NCBI GenBank assembly: GCA_017993715.1
Contig: JAGOME010000013.1
Location: 1-64,000, forward strand
Source: Phycicoccus sp.
Lineage (GTDB): Bacteria > Actinomycetota > Actinomycetes > Actinomycetales > Dermatophilaceae
Direction: 5' to 3'
Length of the DNA stretch: 64,000 nucleotides
Below the pieces are notes generated by a model that searched no databases, was not told where the DNA came from, and saw nothing but the letters and a program-made list of their open reading frames with translations. How positions within the stretch are numbered: position 1 is the stretch's first letter; the number at the start of each line of letters is the position of its first letter. The position numbers were made by a program, and so were the translations under genes. Shown here piece by piece: positions 1-9,141 of the stretch.

Positions 1-273
1 CCCCAAGGCCGCTCCCATCGTCACGGCGGTGACCAGCCCGACCCGCAGGCCGGTGAAGGGCCCCGGGCCTGTCCCCACCACGATGTGTCGCAGGTCCGCC
101 GGCCTGGCATCCACCGCCGACAAGGACGCGGCGATGAGGGGCGCCAGGTGCTCTGTGTGCGCTCGAGCATCGATGATCGAGCGACGATCCTGGATCGTCA
201 CGTCACCGTCGTCGTGCAGCCGTCCCACGGCGACCGTGATGGCCGATGTGGAGGTGTCCAGCCCCAAGATCAC
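1..273 (-). CDS. tsaB: TsaB, tRNA threonylcarbamoyladenosine (t6A) synthesis protein, N-terminal part
   Basis: The 91 visible residues carry the TsaB hallmarks: the start of the ASKHA fold (LGLDTST), the His/Glu segment RAHTEHLAPLI, and GTGPGPFTGLRVG near residues 66-78. TsaB is the scaffold partner of TsaD and TsaE in making t6A on ANN-decoding tRNAs. The GTG start at 273 overlaps the tsaE stop as GTGA, so the two are translationally coupled. The C-terminal half lies beyond the window edge, so nothing can be said about its end. Confidence 0.93.
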   Translation of the reverse strand, partial: MILGLDTSTSAITVAVGRLHDDGDVTIQDRRSIIDARAHTEHLAPLIAASLSAVDARPADLRHIVVGTGPGPFTGLRVGLVTAVTMGAALG

Positions 274-725
274 GAGAACTCCTGCGTCCAGCGAGGTCCG
301 TGCCCGACCACGGTGGCGGTCCGCGCCTCGGTCGACGGGTCGGCGACCAGGACAACCTCGAGATGGTTGTCGCTGAGCCCCTCCGCCAGCCCATGACCCC
401 ACTCCACCACCGTCACCGAGTCCTCCAAAGAGGCATCGAGGTCGAGGGCATCGAGGTCGGCGAGGCCACCGAGCCGATAGGCGTCCACATGCACCAGCGC
501 TGGCCCCCCGCGCAGCGACGGATGTACCCGAGCGATGACAAAGGTCGGCGACGTCACGGGGCCACGCACGCCGAGGCCTTCGGCGAGGCCCTGGGTCAAA
601 GTGGTCTTGCCAGCTCCAAGGTCGCCGGTGAGCACGACCAGGTCTGCGGCACGCAGCCGCCCGGCCAGGCTCCGGCCGAAGTCGTGCGTGGCCCGCACCG
701 TCGCCAGCTGGTGCGTCGAGGTCAC
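270..725 (-). CDS. tsaE: TsaE, t6A biosynthesis ATPase
   Basis: This 151-residue P-loop ATPase is of the usual TsaE length. The Walker A motif GDLGAGKTT lies at about residues 35-43, followed by the family segment SPTFVIARVHP and the Walker-B-like VHVDAYRLGG. TsaE supplies the ATPase activity that drives the TsaB-TsaD complex. Both ends overlap neighbours by 4 bp (hydrolase upstream, tsaB downstream), which places it inside the operon running from alr to tsaB, a common actinobacterial arrangement. Confidence 0.95.
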   Translation of the reverse strand: MTSTHQLATVRATHDFGRSLAGRLRAADLVVLTGDLGAGKTTLTQGLAEGLGVRGPVTSPTFVIARVHPSLRGGPALVHVDAYRLGGLADLDALDLDASLEDSVTVVEWGHGLAEGLSDNHLEVVLVADPSTEARTATVVGHGPRWTQEFS

Positions 726-1894
726 GACGATGCCGCCGCGGCCTCACGCGCATGGCGGACCTGGACGCGCCGACCGAGGTCGGAAATGACCCGGCGCAGT
801 CGCGGCGGCCGGGGCCGCTGCTGCTCGGCGGGCCGGGCGCGCAGCGCCCGGTCGATGAGTTCACGCAGCTGCCGAGAGACGAGCTCAGGGTGCTCGAGCA
901 TGATCAGATGCCCCGCGTCCTCGACGACGACGTGCTCGGCGCCGGGGATGTGATGCACGATGTCCTCGCTGGTGACCGGCGGGGTCATCAAGTCGCCCCG
1001 ACCGTTGAGAACGAGCGTCTCGATCCCCCGGAAGTGCTCAAGCGCCGCCACCTCGTCCAGGGTGTCCAAGGCGGCAAGGAACTGAGCCATCGACGTGAAC
1101 GGGGTCGCGAAGATCATGTCCCCTGTAAAGCGAACCAGGTTCTGCGACACCGGAGAGTCGAAGGAGTAGCGCACGACAAGGGCATCCTCGATGCGCCGGC
1201 CAAAGCGCCGCACCCGATGCAGCTGGTTGGACCAGGGCACGAGTCGACCGAGCACGGCCGGCCCGACCTGACCGAAGAACTGCCCCACGATCGGCCCGAA
1301 ATCCAAGTCGGTCAGGGCGCTGCCACCGGCGCTGGTCGCGACGAGCGCCACGGCGATGACCCGCTCACGGACCACCTCCGGATGGTGATGGGCCAACGAC
1401 ATCGTCGTCATGCCCCCCATCGAATGCCCGATGAGGACCAGGTCGCCGGTCGGCGCCGCGGCCTCAATGACCCGATCGAGATCGTGGCCGAGCTGTTCGA
1501 TCGTGGCGTGCGCGTCGTCGGACAACCCGGACATCCCATGACCGCGCTGATCCCACAGCACGACCCGATAGCCAGCGGCGACCAAGGCCCGTCGCTGGAA
1601 AACCCAGCCGTCCAGGTTGTTGGCATACCCGTGCGAGAAGATCACCGTGGGCTTGGCCGCATCCAGCCCCTCGCCGGGCCGGTCGATCTCGACGTGCAGC
1701 GGCACACCGTCGGTGGCCATGACCGTCATGACCTCGTCAGGCACCTGGTCATAGCCCGCCTCAGGGTCCAGTGCCGCCAGTTCACGCCGACGCCGGGCCG
1801 CCCGCTCGAGGGCGACGGCACCGGCCGCACCGGCCGCACCCGCAGCCGCCGCGGCGACCGCGACGATCGTCCCGCCGTTGGAGGAGCGGCTCAT
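722..1894 (-). CDS. Alpha/beta hydrolase with N-terminal membrane anchor
   Basis: The 390-residue protein begins with an Ala/Gly-rich hydrophobic stretch (about residues 8-28) followed by Arg residues, which suggests a single N-terminal membrane anchor. The hydrolase fold has an oxyanion segment FSHGYANN, the WDQRGHG motif and the nucleophile elbow GHSMGG; the catalytic His is probably in DAGHLIMLEHP near residue 343. The substrate cannot be told from sequence. The ATG at 1894 is chosen because it gives a 4-bp ATGA overlap with the alr stop. A hydrolase between alr and tsaE is common in actinobacteria, although its role there is not settled. Confidence 0.88.
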   Translation of the reverse strand: MSRSSNGGTIVAVAAAAAGAAGAAGAVALERAARRRRELAALDPEAGYDQVPDEVMTVMATDGVPLHVEIDRPGEGLDAAKPTVIFSHGYANNLDGWVFQRRALVAAGYRVVLWDQRGHGMSGLSDDAHATIEQLGHDLDRVIEAAAPTGDLVLIGHSMGGMTTMSLAHHHPEVVRERVIAVALVATSAGGSALTDLDFGPIVGQFFGQVGPAVLGRLVPWSNQLHRVRRFGRRIEDALVVRYSFDSPVSQNLVRFTGDMIFATPFTSMAQFLAALDTLDEVAALEHFRGIETLVLNGRGDLMTPPVTSEDIVHHIPGAEHVVVEDAGHLIMLEHPELVSRQLRELIDRALRARPAEQQRPRPPRLRRVISDLGRRVQVRHAREAAAASS

Positions 1895-3069
1895 TGCGCA
1901 CCGCCCGGGATCGGCCGAAAGACCCGTGGCAGCCGAGGCGACATGCGGGTGACGATCTCGTAGTTGATGGTCCCGGTCGCCGCAGCCCAGTCCTGCGCGG
2001 TGGGGTCGCCGTCGGCCCCACGGCCGAGGATGACCACCTCGTCGCCAGCCTGGGCTGGGCTGTCCGCGCCGAGGTCGAGCATGAACTGGTCCATGCACAC
2101 CCGCCCAGCGACGGCATACCGATGGTCGCCGAGCCGGACGGGACCGACATTGGTGCCCGAGCGCGCAATGCCGTCGGCGTAGCCCATCGGCACCAGGCCG
2201 AGCCGGGTCGCGGCGGGAGTCGTGTACGCGTGGGCGTAACTCACTCCCTGCCCGGCGGGCACGCTCTTGACGAGGGTGAGCCGCGCGGTGATCCGCATGG
2301 CCTCGCGCAGACCGAAATGCTCAGGGGGACCGAGGTCGGGCACCGGCGACAGTCCGTAGACCGCCAACCCGGGGCGGACCAGGTCGAAGTGGGCTGACGG
2401 GTTGGTCAGCGTCGCCGCGGAGTTGGCCAGATGACGTAGTTGGGGGTGAATGCCGTGCCGCGCGGCCTGCGCGACTGCCTCGACAAAGACCTCCTGCTGG
2501 GCTCGCACCGTGGGGTGCTCGGGAGCATCGGCCCAGGCGAAGTGCGACCAGATGCCGATGACCTCGACCGAGCCCTCCGCAGCCGCCTGCGCCACGAGGG
2601 GCAGCAACTCAGTCCAGCCCTGGCCGAACGCACCATTGCGGCCCAAACCTGTGTCGACCTTGAGGTGGACGCGGGCGGTGACACCGCGGTCGCGGGCCGC
2701 GGTGACCACCTCCGCCAGCGCATCAGGTGCGCTGACGTTGAGGTCGATCCCGGCATCGAGCGCGGCGCTGAGGTCGGCTCCGGGCGGATAGAGCCACGTG
2801 AGCAGGGGGGCGGTGATACCGCCCGCTCGCACGGCGAGCGCTTCGGCCAGTTGGGCCACACCGAGCCAGGTCGCGCCGCCTGCAAGCGCAGCCTGCGCGG
2901 ACGGCAACAGGCCGTGGCCGTAGGCGTCGGCCTTGACCACGGCCATCACCTGCGCCGTCGTGCCCGCGCGCAGGGTCGCCACGTTGTCTCGGATCGCGCC
3001 GAGGTCGATCTCGACCCAGGCGGAGGCATCGGCCGGAACGAGGAGGTCAGAGGCAGAATTCGTCGTCAT
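1891..3069 (-). CDS. alr: Alanine racemase
   Basis: The 392-residue fold-type III PLP enzyme interconverts L- and D-alanine for peptidoglycan. The PLP lysine is Lys46 in AVVKADAYGHG. The second catalytic residue, Tyr, is in the GVSYAHAYT segment of the C-terminal beta domain, and the MGYADG and RVCMDQFM motifs are also present. Length and motif spacing are normal. It overlaps the downstream hydrolase by 4 bp and follows nnr after a 54-bp gap. Confidence 0.97.
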   Translation of the reverse strand: MTTNSASDLLVPADASAWVEIDLGAIRDNVATLRAGTTAQVMAVVKADAYGHGLLPSAQAALAGGATWLGVAQLAEALAVRAGGITAPLLTWLYPPGADLSAALDAGIDLNVSAPDALAEVVTAARDRGVTARVHLKVDTGLGRNGAFGQGWTELLPLVAQAAAEGSVEVIGIWSHFAWADAPEHPTVRAQQEVFVEAVAQAARHGIHPQLRHLANSAATLTNPSAHFDLVRPGLAVYGLSPVPDLGPPEHFGLREAMRITARLTLVKSVPAGQGVSYAHAYTTPAATRLGLVPMGYADGIARSGTNVGPVRLGDHRYAVAGRVCMDQFMLDLGADSPAQAGDEVVILGRGADGDPTAQDWAAATGTINYEIVTRMSPRLPRVFRPIPGGAQ

Positions 3070-3123
3070 GGTTGCCCGCCAGTCTAAATCCTTGGGCGGG
3101 ATCGAGTGCCCACGACCGCCCCG

Positions 3124-4611
3124 TCACGCCCCTCCCGGAACGTGGCCGACACTCAGCTCGGCCGCGACCACCTGACCCAGGCATTGGGCGAGAGCCAGTG
3201 CCCGAACCGGTCCTCCCGGGTTGGCCCGGTCTGCAGCCCGACCGTGCACCAGGGCCGCGAGCGCGCCTGCCGTCCCGGGCGCCAGCCCGGCGGCGAGCAG
3301 CATTCCGGCCAACCCGGCGAGGACGTCCCCGGCTCCGGCCGTAGCCAACCAGGGCGGCGCGTCGGCCTGAGACCAGACCGCGCCCTCGGCAGACTCGACG
3401 ACCAGGGTCGTGGAGCCCTTAAGCAAGACCGCGGCCCGGCTGGCAGCCGCCAAGGCCCGGGCATGGCCGAGCGGATCGGCCTCAACGCAGGCGCGGTCGA
3501 CGGGCGAGTCGGTGAGGCGCGAGAGCAGGCGGGCGCACTCCCCGGCGTGGGGGGTGAGCAGGGTCGGCGCAGCCCGAGGTCCCCATCGCGCCACGACATC
3601 GGCGAACAGGTCGAGGCCGCCCGCGTCGACCAGGCAGGGCACGTCCTCACGCAACGCGGCGACGGCCGCCCGCAGGTGGTCGCGGTCGGCCGGGTCGGTG
3701 GACGCCGGGTCCACTCCCGGCCCCACCACCCAGGCTTGGACTCGCCCGGCACCATGGACGGCCTCGGGCACCGCTGAGCGCACCAGGCCGGACGGCGTTG
3801 ACGGACCGACATAGCGGACCATCCCCGCCCCCGCCTCCACGGCTGCCGTCACGGTGAGCACGGCCGCTCCGGGATACCGTTCCCCGCCCGCGATCACGCC
3901 GAGGACTCCCCGGGAGTACTTGTCGTCAGCGGCCGTCGGGATCGGCCAGGTGTCGCTGACATCGGGCGTCGTGAGGCGGCAGACCTGAGCAGGTGCAGCC
4001 GCGACGATCCCGATGTCGACGACGGTGAGCAGGCCGCACACGGCTTCGGTCGGCGGCAGGAGGTGGACGGGTTTGAGCAACGAGAAGGTGACCGTCTCAT
4101 CGGCAAAGACCCCCTCGGGGTCAAGGCTCCCACCGTCCACCGGTTGACCCGACGGGGTGTCGACGGCCACGACATACGCATCGTCGGCGATGGCGGCGAC
4201 CCACGGCAGGGCATAGGCCGGCAGACCACCTCGGCCACCGATCCCGAGAATGCCGTCGAGCACCACGTCGGCGTCGGCCACCGTCGCCGCCGTGGTCGCT
4301 GGGTCGTCGTCGAGGACCACCCCGGCCGCCTGGGCGTCGGCGTGGGCGCCCATGTGGACACGGTCGGTGTGCACAGCGGCGCACAGAAAGCCCTGGCGCG
4401 CAAGGGACGCGGCGGCATACAGGGCATCGGCGCCGTTGTTGCCGGGTCCGACGAGGGCAACGACGCGCCGGGCACCCAGGCGAGTCATGCGGGCCGCGAC
4501 GACGTCCGCCAGGCCGGCCACGGCCCGGGCCATGAGTTCACCCTCGGGGAGTTCGGCCAGGAGGGCGCTCTCGGCGGCATACACATCGCGCGCGGCCCAG
4601 GCCTGGATCAT
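3124..4611 (-). CDS. nnr: Bifunctional NAD(P)HX epimerase / ADP-dependent NAD(P)HX dehydratase
   Basis: The 495-residue protein fuses the two NAD(P)HX repair enzymes. The N-terminal epimerase (about residues 1-215) has VALVGPGNNGADALYAA, the YjeF_N phosphate/ligand loop. The C-terminal dehydratase (about 225-490) has the ribokinase-like GTKW-type region, a GPGV motif and the catalytic GAGDVLAGLAG. Together they repair hydrated NADH and NADPH. It sits 15 bp downstream of acpS, in the conserved order glmS-acpS-nnr-alr. Confidence 0.95.
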   Translation of the reverse strand: MIQAWAARDVYAAESALLAELPEGELMARAVAGLADVVAARMTRLGARRVVALVGPGNNGADALYAAASLARQGFLCAAVHTDRVHMGAHADAQAAGVVLDDDPATTAATVADADVVLDGILGIGGRGGLPAYALPWVAAIADDAYVVAVDTPSGQPVDGGSLDPEGVFADETVTFSLLKPVHLLPPTEAVCGLLTVVDIGIVAAAPAQVCRLTTPDVSDTWPIPTAADDKYSRGVLGVIAGGERYPGAAVLTVTAAVEAGAGMVRYVGPSTPSGLVRSAVPEAVHGAGRVQAWVVGPGVDPASTDPADRDHLRAAVAALREDVPCLVDAGGLDLFADVVARWGPRAAPTLLTPHAGECARLLSRLTDSPVDRACVEADPLGHARALAAASRAAVLLKGSTTLVVESAEGAVWSQADAPPWLATAGAGDVLAGLAGMLLAAGLAPGTAGALAALVHGRAADRANPGGPVRALALAQCLGQVVAAELSVGHVPGGA

Positions 4612-4626
4612 CGCGACAGCCTCCGG

Positions 4627-4980
4627 TCAGTTCTCGGCGACGACGACGGCCGAGGCGATCCCGGCGTCGTGGGACAGCGACAGGTGCAGGTGCACGATGC
4701 CGAGCGCCTCGACCCGGGCCTGCACCGTGCCGGTCACGCGCAGGTGTGGGCGCCCGTCATCGCCACGGTGCACCTCACAGTCGTGCCAGTGCATGCCGCT
4801 CGGAGCCCCGAGCGCCTTGGCCAGCGCCTCCTTGGCGGCGAAGCGCGCGGCGAGCGACTGCAGCGGGAGGTCTCTCTCGGCCGCGGTGAAGAGTCGCTCT
4901 CGCAGTCCCGGCGCCCGCTCGAGCGTCTGCCCGAAGCGGGCGATGTCGGCGACGTCGATGCCGACCCCGACCACACTCAC
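4627..4980 (-). CDS. acpS: Holo-[acyl-carrier-protein] synthase
   Basis: This 117-residue 4'-phosphopantetheinyl transferase moves phosphopantetheine from CoA onto acyl carrier protein. The Mg-binding Asp is in [13 protein letters not shown] at the N terminus and the second metal site is in [13 protein letters not shown] near residue 50. The frame is open further upstream, but the family always starts within a few residues of GIGID, so GTG at 4980 is chosen. A strong inverted repeat lies just upstream, between this gene and glmS. Confidence 0.93.
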   Translation of the reverse strand: MSVVGVGIDVADIARFGQTLERAPGLRERLFTAAERDLPLQSLAARFAAKEALAKALGAPSGMHWHDCEVHRGDDGRPHLRVTGTVQARVEALGIVHLHLSLSHDAGIASAVVVAEN

Positions 4981-4993
4981 CGCCCACCCCCGA

Positions 4994-5039
4994 GTTGGGT
5001 GCGCGCACCCGTGCTCGAACCCGGGTGCGCGCACCCAAC
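4994..5039. terminator. 18-bp inverted repeat between glmS and acpS
   Basis: Two perfect 18-bp arms (GTTGGGTGCGCGCACCCG and its complement) flank a 10-nt loop. Each arm is itself internally palindromic around GCGCGC. It begins 18 bp beyond the glmS stop codon. Position and strength fit a glmS terminator or processing hairpin, but no T-tract follows on the minus strand. Confidence 0.6.
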
Positions 5040-5056
5040 GCCGGTCGGGGGGCGAC

Positions 5057-6916
5057 TCACTCGACGGTGACGGACTTGGCGAGGTTGCGCGGCTGGTCGA
5101 CGTCCAGGCCCTTGGCCGTGGACAGCTCAAGGGCGAACACCTGCAGCGGCACGATCGCCAGCAGCGGCGCCAGCAGCGGCGGACACTGCGGGATTCGGAT
5201 GACCTCGTCCGCAAACGGCTCGACGTCGGTGTCACCGTCGTGCGCGATCACCAGGGTGCGGGCGCCGCGGGCGCGGATCTCCTGGATGTTGGAGACGACC
5301 TTCTTGTGCAGCTCGTGGGGCGTGTCGGGGCCCGGGACGATGACGAAGACCGGCTGTCCGGGCTCAATGAGGGCGATCGGACCGTGCTTGAGCTCGCCGG
5401 CGGCGAAGCCCTCGGCGTGGATATAGGCGATCTCTTTGAGCTTGAGCGCACCCTCGAGCGCGATCGGGTAGCCGACGTTGCGGCCGAGGAAGAGGACCGA
5501 GCGCGTGTCGGCCATGAAGCGGGCGATCTCCCGGACCCGGCCCATGCGGTCCAGGACCGTGGTGATCTTGTCGGGGATCTCACGCAGCTCGCGCATGACC
5601 TGGGCCGCGGACTCGGCATAGGTCCCACCGCGCAACTGGGCGAGATAGAGGCCGAGGAGGTAACAGGCGGTGATTTGGGCGGTGAAGCCCTTGGTGGAGG
5701 CGACGGCGACCTCGGGGCCGGCGTGGGTGTAGAGCACGGCGTCGCTCTCGCGCGGGATCGTCGACCCGTGCGTGTTGCAGATCGAGAGGGTGAGCGCGCC
5801 GAGCTCGCTGGCATGTTTGACGGCCATCAGGGTGTCCATCGTCTCGCCGCTCTGGCTGATCGAGACGACCAGGGTGTTCTCGTCGACGATGGGATCGCTG
5901 TACCGGAACTCGTGCGCGAGAGCCACTTCGACCGGGATCCGCGTCCAGTGCTCGATGGCGTACTTGGCCACCATGCCCGAGTAGGCAGCGGTGCCACAGG
6001 CCACCATGACGATGCGGTCAACCTTGGAGAGCTGTTCCTCACTGATCCGCAGCTCGTCGAGGACGAGCTCGCCGTCCTCCTTGGTGCGACCGAGCAGGGT
6101 GTCCCCCACAGCATGCGGCTGTTCGAGGATCTCCTTCTCCATGAAGGTGTCGAAGCCGCCCTTCTCGGCGGCGCTGGCGTCCCAGGTCACCTCGTACGGC
6201 TTGCCCTCGGCCGGGTTGCCGTCGAAGTCGATGATCTCCACGCCGTCGGGCGTGATCGTGACGATCTGGTCCTGACCCATCTCGATGGCGTGCCGGGTGT
6301 GGCCGATGAATGCCGCCACGTCCGAGCCGAGGAAGTTCTCGCCTTCTCCGATGCCGACCACGAGGGGTGAGTTGCGGCGGGCGGCGACAACGACGCCGGG
6401 GCGGTCGGCGTGGACGGCAAGCAGTGTGAAGGCGCCCTCGAGCCCGCTGACGACGCTGCGCATGGCGGCGGTCAGGTCACCGCTCTCGTCGAACGCCCGC
6501 CCGACGAGTTTGGCCGCGACCTCGGTGTCGGTCTCGGACTCGAACTCGACACCCTCGGCGAGCAACTGGGTCTTGAGGGGGTGGAAGTTCTCGATGATGC
6601 CGTTGTGGATCAGGGCCAGCTTGTTGCCCTGGCCGCCTCGGTGCGGATGAGCGTTGCCGTCCGTGGGCCCGCCGTGCGTGGCCCACCGGGTGTGACCGAT
6701 CCCCGTCGAGGACTGTGGCACCTCGTCGGCCTCCAGCGCGGAGGCGAGGTTGATCAGCTTGCCGGCCCGCTTCTGCGTGAAGACCTCGTCGCCGGTCACC
6801 AGCGCGATGCCGGCGGAGTCATATCCTCGGTACTCCAGGCGGGCCAAGCCCTCCATGACGACGCCCAGCGCCGTGCCATCGACGTGAGGGCCTACGTATC
6901 CGACGATTCCACACAT
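5057..6916 (-). CDS. glmS: Glutamine-fructose-6-phosphate aminotransferase (isomerizing)
   Basis: The 619-residue enzyme makes glucosamine-6-phosphate, the first committed amino sugar of peptidoglycan. The ATG at 6916 puts the Ntn nucleophile Cys at position 2 (MCGIVGYVG), as required for the class II glutamine amidotransferase domain (about residues 2-230). Two SIS sugar-isomerase domains follow (about 295-430 and 465-600), with SQSGETMDT and [11 protein letters not shown] motifs. The C terminus LAKSVTVE is typical. coaA diverges 55 bp away. Confidence 0.98.
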   Translation of the reverse strand: MCGIVGYVGPHVDGTALGVVMEGLARLEYRGYDSAGIALVTGDEVFTQKRAGKLINLASALEADEVPQSSTGIGHTRWATHGGPTDGNAHPHRGGQGNKLALIHNGIIENFHPLKTQLLAEGVEFESETDTEVAAKLVGRAFDESGDLTAAMRSVVSGLEGAFTLLAVHADRPGVVVAARRNSPLVVGIGEGENFLGSDVAAFIGHTRHAIEMGQDQIVTITPDGVEIIDFDGNPAEGKPYEVTWDASAAEKGGFDTFMEKEILEQPHAVGDTLLGRTKEDGELVLDELRISEEQLSKVDRIVMVACGTAAYSGMVAKYAIEHWTRIPVEVALAHEFRYSDPIVDENTLVVSISQSGETMDTLMAVKHASELGALTLSICNTHGSTIPRESDAVLYTHAGPEVAVASTKGFTAQITACYLLGLYLAQLRGGTYAESAAQVMRELREIPDKITTVLDRMGRVREIARFMADTRSVLFLGRNVGYPIALEGALKLKEIAYIHAEGFAAGELKHGPIALIEPGQPVFVIVPGPDTPHELHKKVVSNIQEIRARGARTLVIAHDGDTDVEPFADEVIRIPQCPPLLAPLLAIVPLQVFALELSTAKGLDVDQPRNLAKSVTVE

Positions 6917-6971
6917 GGCGGAAAGCCTATCCGCGTCCAGGCCCGCAAAGCGCGTCCGCCACAATGGGCGG

Positions 6972-7925
6972 GTGTCCCCTTCATTGCAGACCGGGCTGCC
7001 GAGCCCTTATGTCGTGTTCGGTCGCGAGGGTTGGGCCCGGCTGCGGGAAAACCACCCGATGAGTCTGACGGTCGATGACCTGGCCCGCTTGCGTGGTGTG
7101 GGGGACCGGGTCAACCTGCAGGAGGTCGAGGAGGTGTACCTCCCGATGTCTCGGCTGCTGCACTTCTACGTCGAGGCCACGCATGGGCTCCGGCTGGCCA
7201 CCAGCGAGTTCCTCGGGGAGCGCCCGACCCGCGTGCCGTTCATCGTCGGGGTCGCCGGATCGGTCGCTGTGGGCAAGTCGACGACAGCCCGCATCCTCAA
7301 GGAGCTGATGACCCGTTGGCCGCAGACTCCACGGGTCGAGTTGGTCACGACCGATGGCTTCCTTTACCCGAATGCCGAGCTGGACCGTCGAGGCCTGTTG
7401 GACCGCAAGGGTTTCCCGGAGTCTTACGACCGGCGGGCCCTGCTCCAGTTCGTGGCCGATGTCAAGGCGGGCGTGCCCTTCGTTGATGCTCCCCAGTACG
7501 ACCATCTCACCTACGACCGGCTGCCTGAGCCCCTGCGGATCCCCAAGCCCGATGTTCTCATCGTCGAGGGGCTCAATGTCCTGCAGCCTGCGTCGACCCG
7601 CGCAGATGCCTCCGACGCCGGCGCCATCTCGGATTGGTTCGACTTCTCGGTCTATGTCGACGCGCACATCGATGACATCCGCACGTGGTACATCGACCGG
7701 TTCCTGACTCTCCGCAAGATCGCCTTCGCCGACCCGGCGTCGTATTTCCACCGGTATGCCGCCCTCAGCGACGATCAGGCCCGCGCGACGGCAGCGGAGA
7801 TCTGGAGTCGGATCAACGAGCCCAACCTGATCGAGAACGTCCTGCCGACCCGGGATCGGGCGTCGCTGGTCTTGACCAAGGCGGCCAACCACGCCGTGAC
7901 CCAGATCCGGCTACGCAAGGTCTGA
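6972..7925 (+). CDS. coaA: Type I pantothenate kinase
   Basis: The 317-residue P-loop kinase carries out the first and controlling step of CoA synthesis. Walker A is GSVAVGKST at about residues 95-103, followed by TTDGFLYPN and the VEGLNVLQ strand. GTG at 6972 is chosen because it gives the usual family length (about 310 residues) and leaves room for the divergent glmS promoter. CACAAT at 6960-6965 would make a good -10 box only about 7 nt from the GTG, so the message may be leaderless (inference). Confidence 0.95.
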   Translation: MSPSLQTGLPSPYVVFGREGWARLRENHPMSLTVDDLARLRGVGDRVNLQEVEEVYLPMSRLLHFYVEATHGLRLATSEFLGERPTRVPFIVGVAGSVAVGKSTTARILKELMTRWPQTPRVELVTTDGFLYPNAELDRRGLLDRKGFPESYDRRALLQFVADVKAGVPFVDAPQYDHLTYDRLPEPLRIPKPDVLIVEGLNVLQPASTRADASDAGAISDWFDFSVYVDAHIDDIRTWYIDRFLTLRKIAFADPASYFHRYAALSDDQARATAAEIWSRINEPNLIENVLPTRDRASLVLTKAANHAVTQIRLRKV

Positions 7926-7984
7926 CGGCATTCGCGTCTGCTTGGGCACGAACCCAGTCGGCCGCAAGCGAGGGCCAACAGGCC

Positions 7985-8707
7985 TCAGTACCAGTGCGGC
8001 GACCGGCTCAGCCAGGTGTTGTAGGCGCCGCACGGCGTGCCATAGCGGTTCTTGATGTAGCCCAGGCCCCAGCGGATCTGGGTGACCGGGTTGGTGGCCC
8101 AGTCATCACCCTCGGAGCTCATCTTCTCGGCGGGGAGGGACTGGAAGAGGCCGTATGCCCCGGAGCTGGGGTTGACGGCGAGGTAGTTCCAGGTGGATTC
8201 GCCGATGACAAGGGCGTCCAGGCAGCCCCATTGGTCATCGCCGAAGCCGAACTCGCCCATCACAAGTCGGGCCGCGGCCTGCGGGTCGGCCTGGGCGGCC
8301 GACAGGATGGCCTCACGCTCGGCATCGCGGGCCGCAGCGGCCTCGGCCTCGGCGCGCGCCAGGGCTTCCGCCTCCGCGGCGGCCTTGGCCTGTGCCTCGG
8401 CTTGGGCGACGGCCGCGGACTTGGCGGCGTTGAGCTCGGCCCGCTCGGACGTCAACCGAGCGGTGTCGTCCGCTGTGGTCTGGGCGTCCTGGTCGCTCTG
8501 CGCTTGGGCGTCAGCGCTGAGGACGAATGCCGCGGGGGCCAGATCGCTCGCCTCGTGGGCGCTCACGCCCGCCGCACCGCTGGCGACCGCGGCCAAGGCC
8601 AAGGAGGCCGACACGGCAGGGCGACGAACGCTGCTGGCCACCAGCGCGCCGGCGCTCGGGCGGGGCTTGGCGTGACGGGCCTGGTGGCGTCCGCGGTAAC
8701 GACTCAT
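7985..8707 (-). CDS. Secreted lytic transglycosylase (SLT/RPF-like), coiled-coil stalk
   Basis: The 240-residue protein has an N-terminal basic segment and a hydrophobic signal sequence (about 25-50), then an Ala/Glu/Gln-rich coiled coil (about 75-150). A C-terminal transglycosylase-like domain has the catalytic Glu in ALVIGESTWNYLAVN, then SSGAYGLFQSLP and TQIRWGLGYIKNRYGTPCGAY. Such proteins cleave peptidoglycan glycan strands and often act in cell separation or resuscitation. ATG at 8707 has GAAAGGAC upstream. The 434-bp region upstream is unusually A+T rich and carries repeats. Confidence 0.88.
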   Translation of the reverse strand: MSRYRGRHQARHAKPRPSAGALVASSVRRPAVSASLALAAVASGAAGVSAHEASDLAPAAFVLSADAQAQSDQDAQTTADDTARLTSERAELNAAKSAAVAQAEAQAKAAAEAEALARAEAEAAAARDAEREAILSAAQADPQAAARLVMGEFGFGDDQWGCLDALVIGESTWNYLAVNPSSGAYGLFQSLPAEKMSSEGDDWATNPVTQIRWGLGYIKNRYGTPCGAYNTWLSRSPHWY

Positions 8708-9141
8708 GCGGGCGTCAGTCCTTTCGGGCGGCAACGAGCCACCGTCATCGGGGGCCAGTCAAGGGGGTGCAACAGAGGCGGGGATCAATCAGGGTCAAGC
8801 AAGGTTCATCAGGGCGCAAACCCAGAAGGTGTAAGGCCGTCTAGGGAAGCAATGCGCCGGAGCGCTGACCACGTCCGTTCAATCGTTTCGGAGCGAACGT
8901 TCGCGTCGTCGTTATCGTTTCGAAATATACTTTACGGGTTGCCGCCCTGGAAAGAAACCGCTTGCAGTCCGTTTCTTCTTAAACACTCAACCACATGGGT
9001 CACTCTGTCCACATTGATGGCCAGATCCCTCTCCCGCCTCGCCACGGCATTCTCAAAGCAGTGCTATCTGAGGAAACAACTGGCCCCGGGGCCGCGGGAG
9101 GTGACCCACGCCACAGCTGCGCGACCGTCGAGGACGGGGAC
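8708..9141. other. Long intergenic region upstream of the transglycosylase gene
   Basis: This 434-bp gap is the leader and promoter of the transglycosylase gene. It holds an A+T-rich core (about 8910-9000), with TATATT on the minus strand near 8926-8931 as the best -10 candidate. That would imply a leader of roughly 200 nt. I looked for the conserved pieces of the c-di-AMP riboswitch often found before such genes and did not find them. No open frame here looks coding. A CGGCATTC motif lies near 9045. Confidence 0.5.
8882..8922. promoter_or_regulatory. Direct repeats flanking a 12-bp palindrome, candidate operator
   Basis: ATCGTTTCG occurs at 8882-8890 and again at 8914-8922, 32 bp apart (about three helical turns). 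Between them lies the perfect palindrome GCGAACGTTCGC (8893-8904). The group sits just downstream of the TATATT candidate -10 element relative to the transglycosylase gene, so a bound protein could block transcription. Regulatory function is inferred from arrangement only. Confidence 0.4.

Noticed and set aside
8708..9000. c-di-AMP (ydaO-type) riboswitch upstream of the transglycosylase gene
   Set aside because: The gene type made it likely, but I could not find the conserved GGGGAACC-like and GGGTGAAT-like parts on the minus strand.
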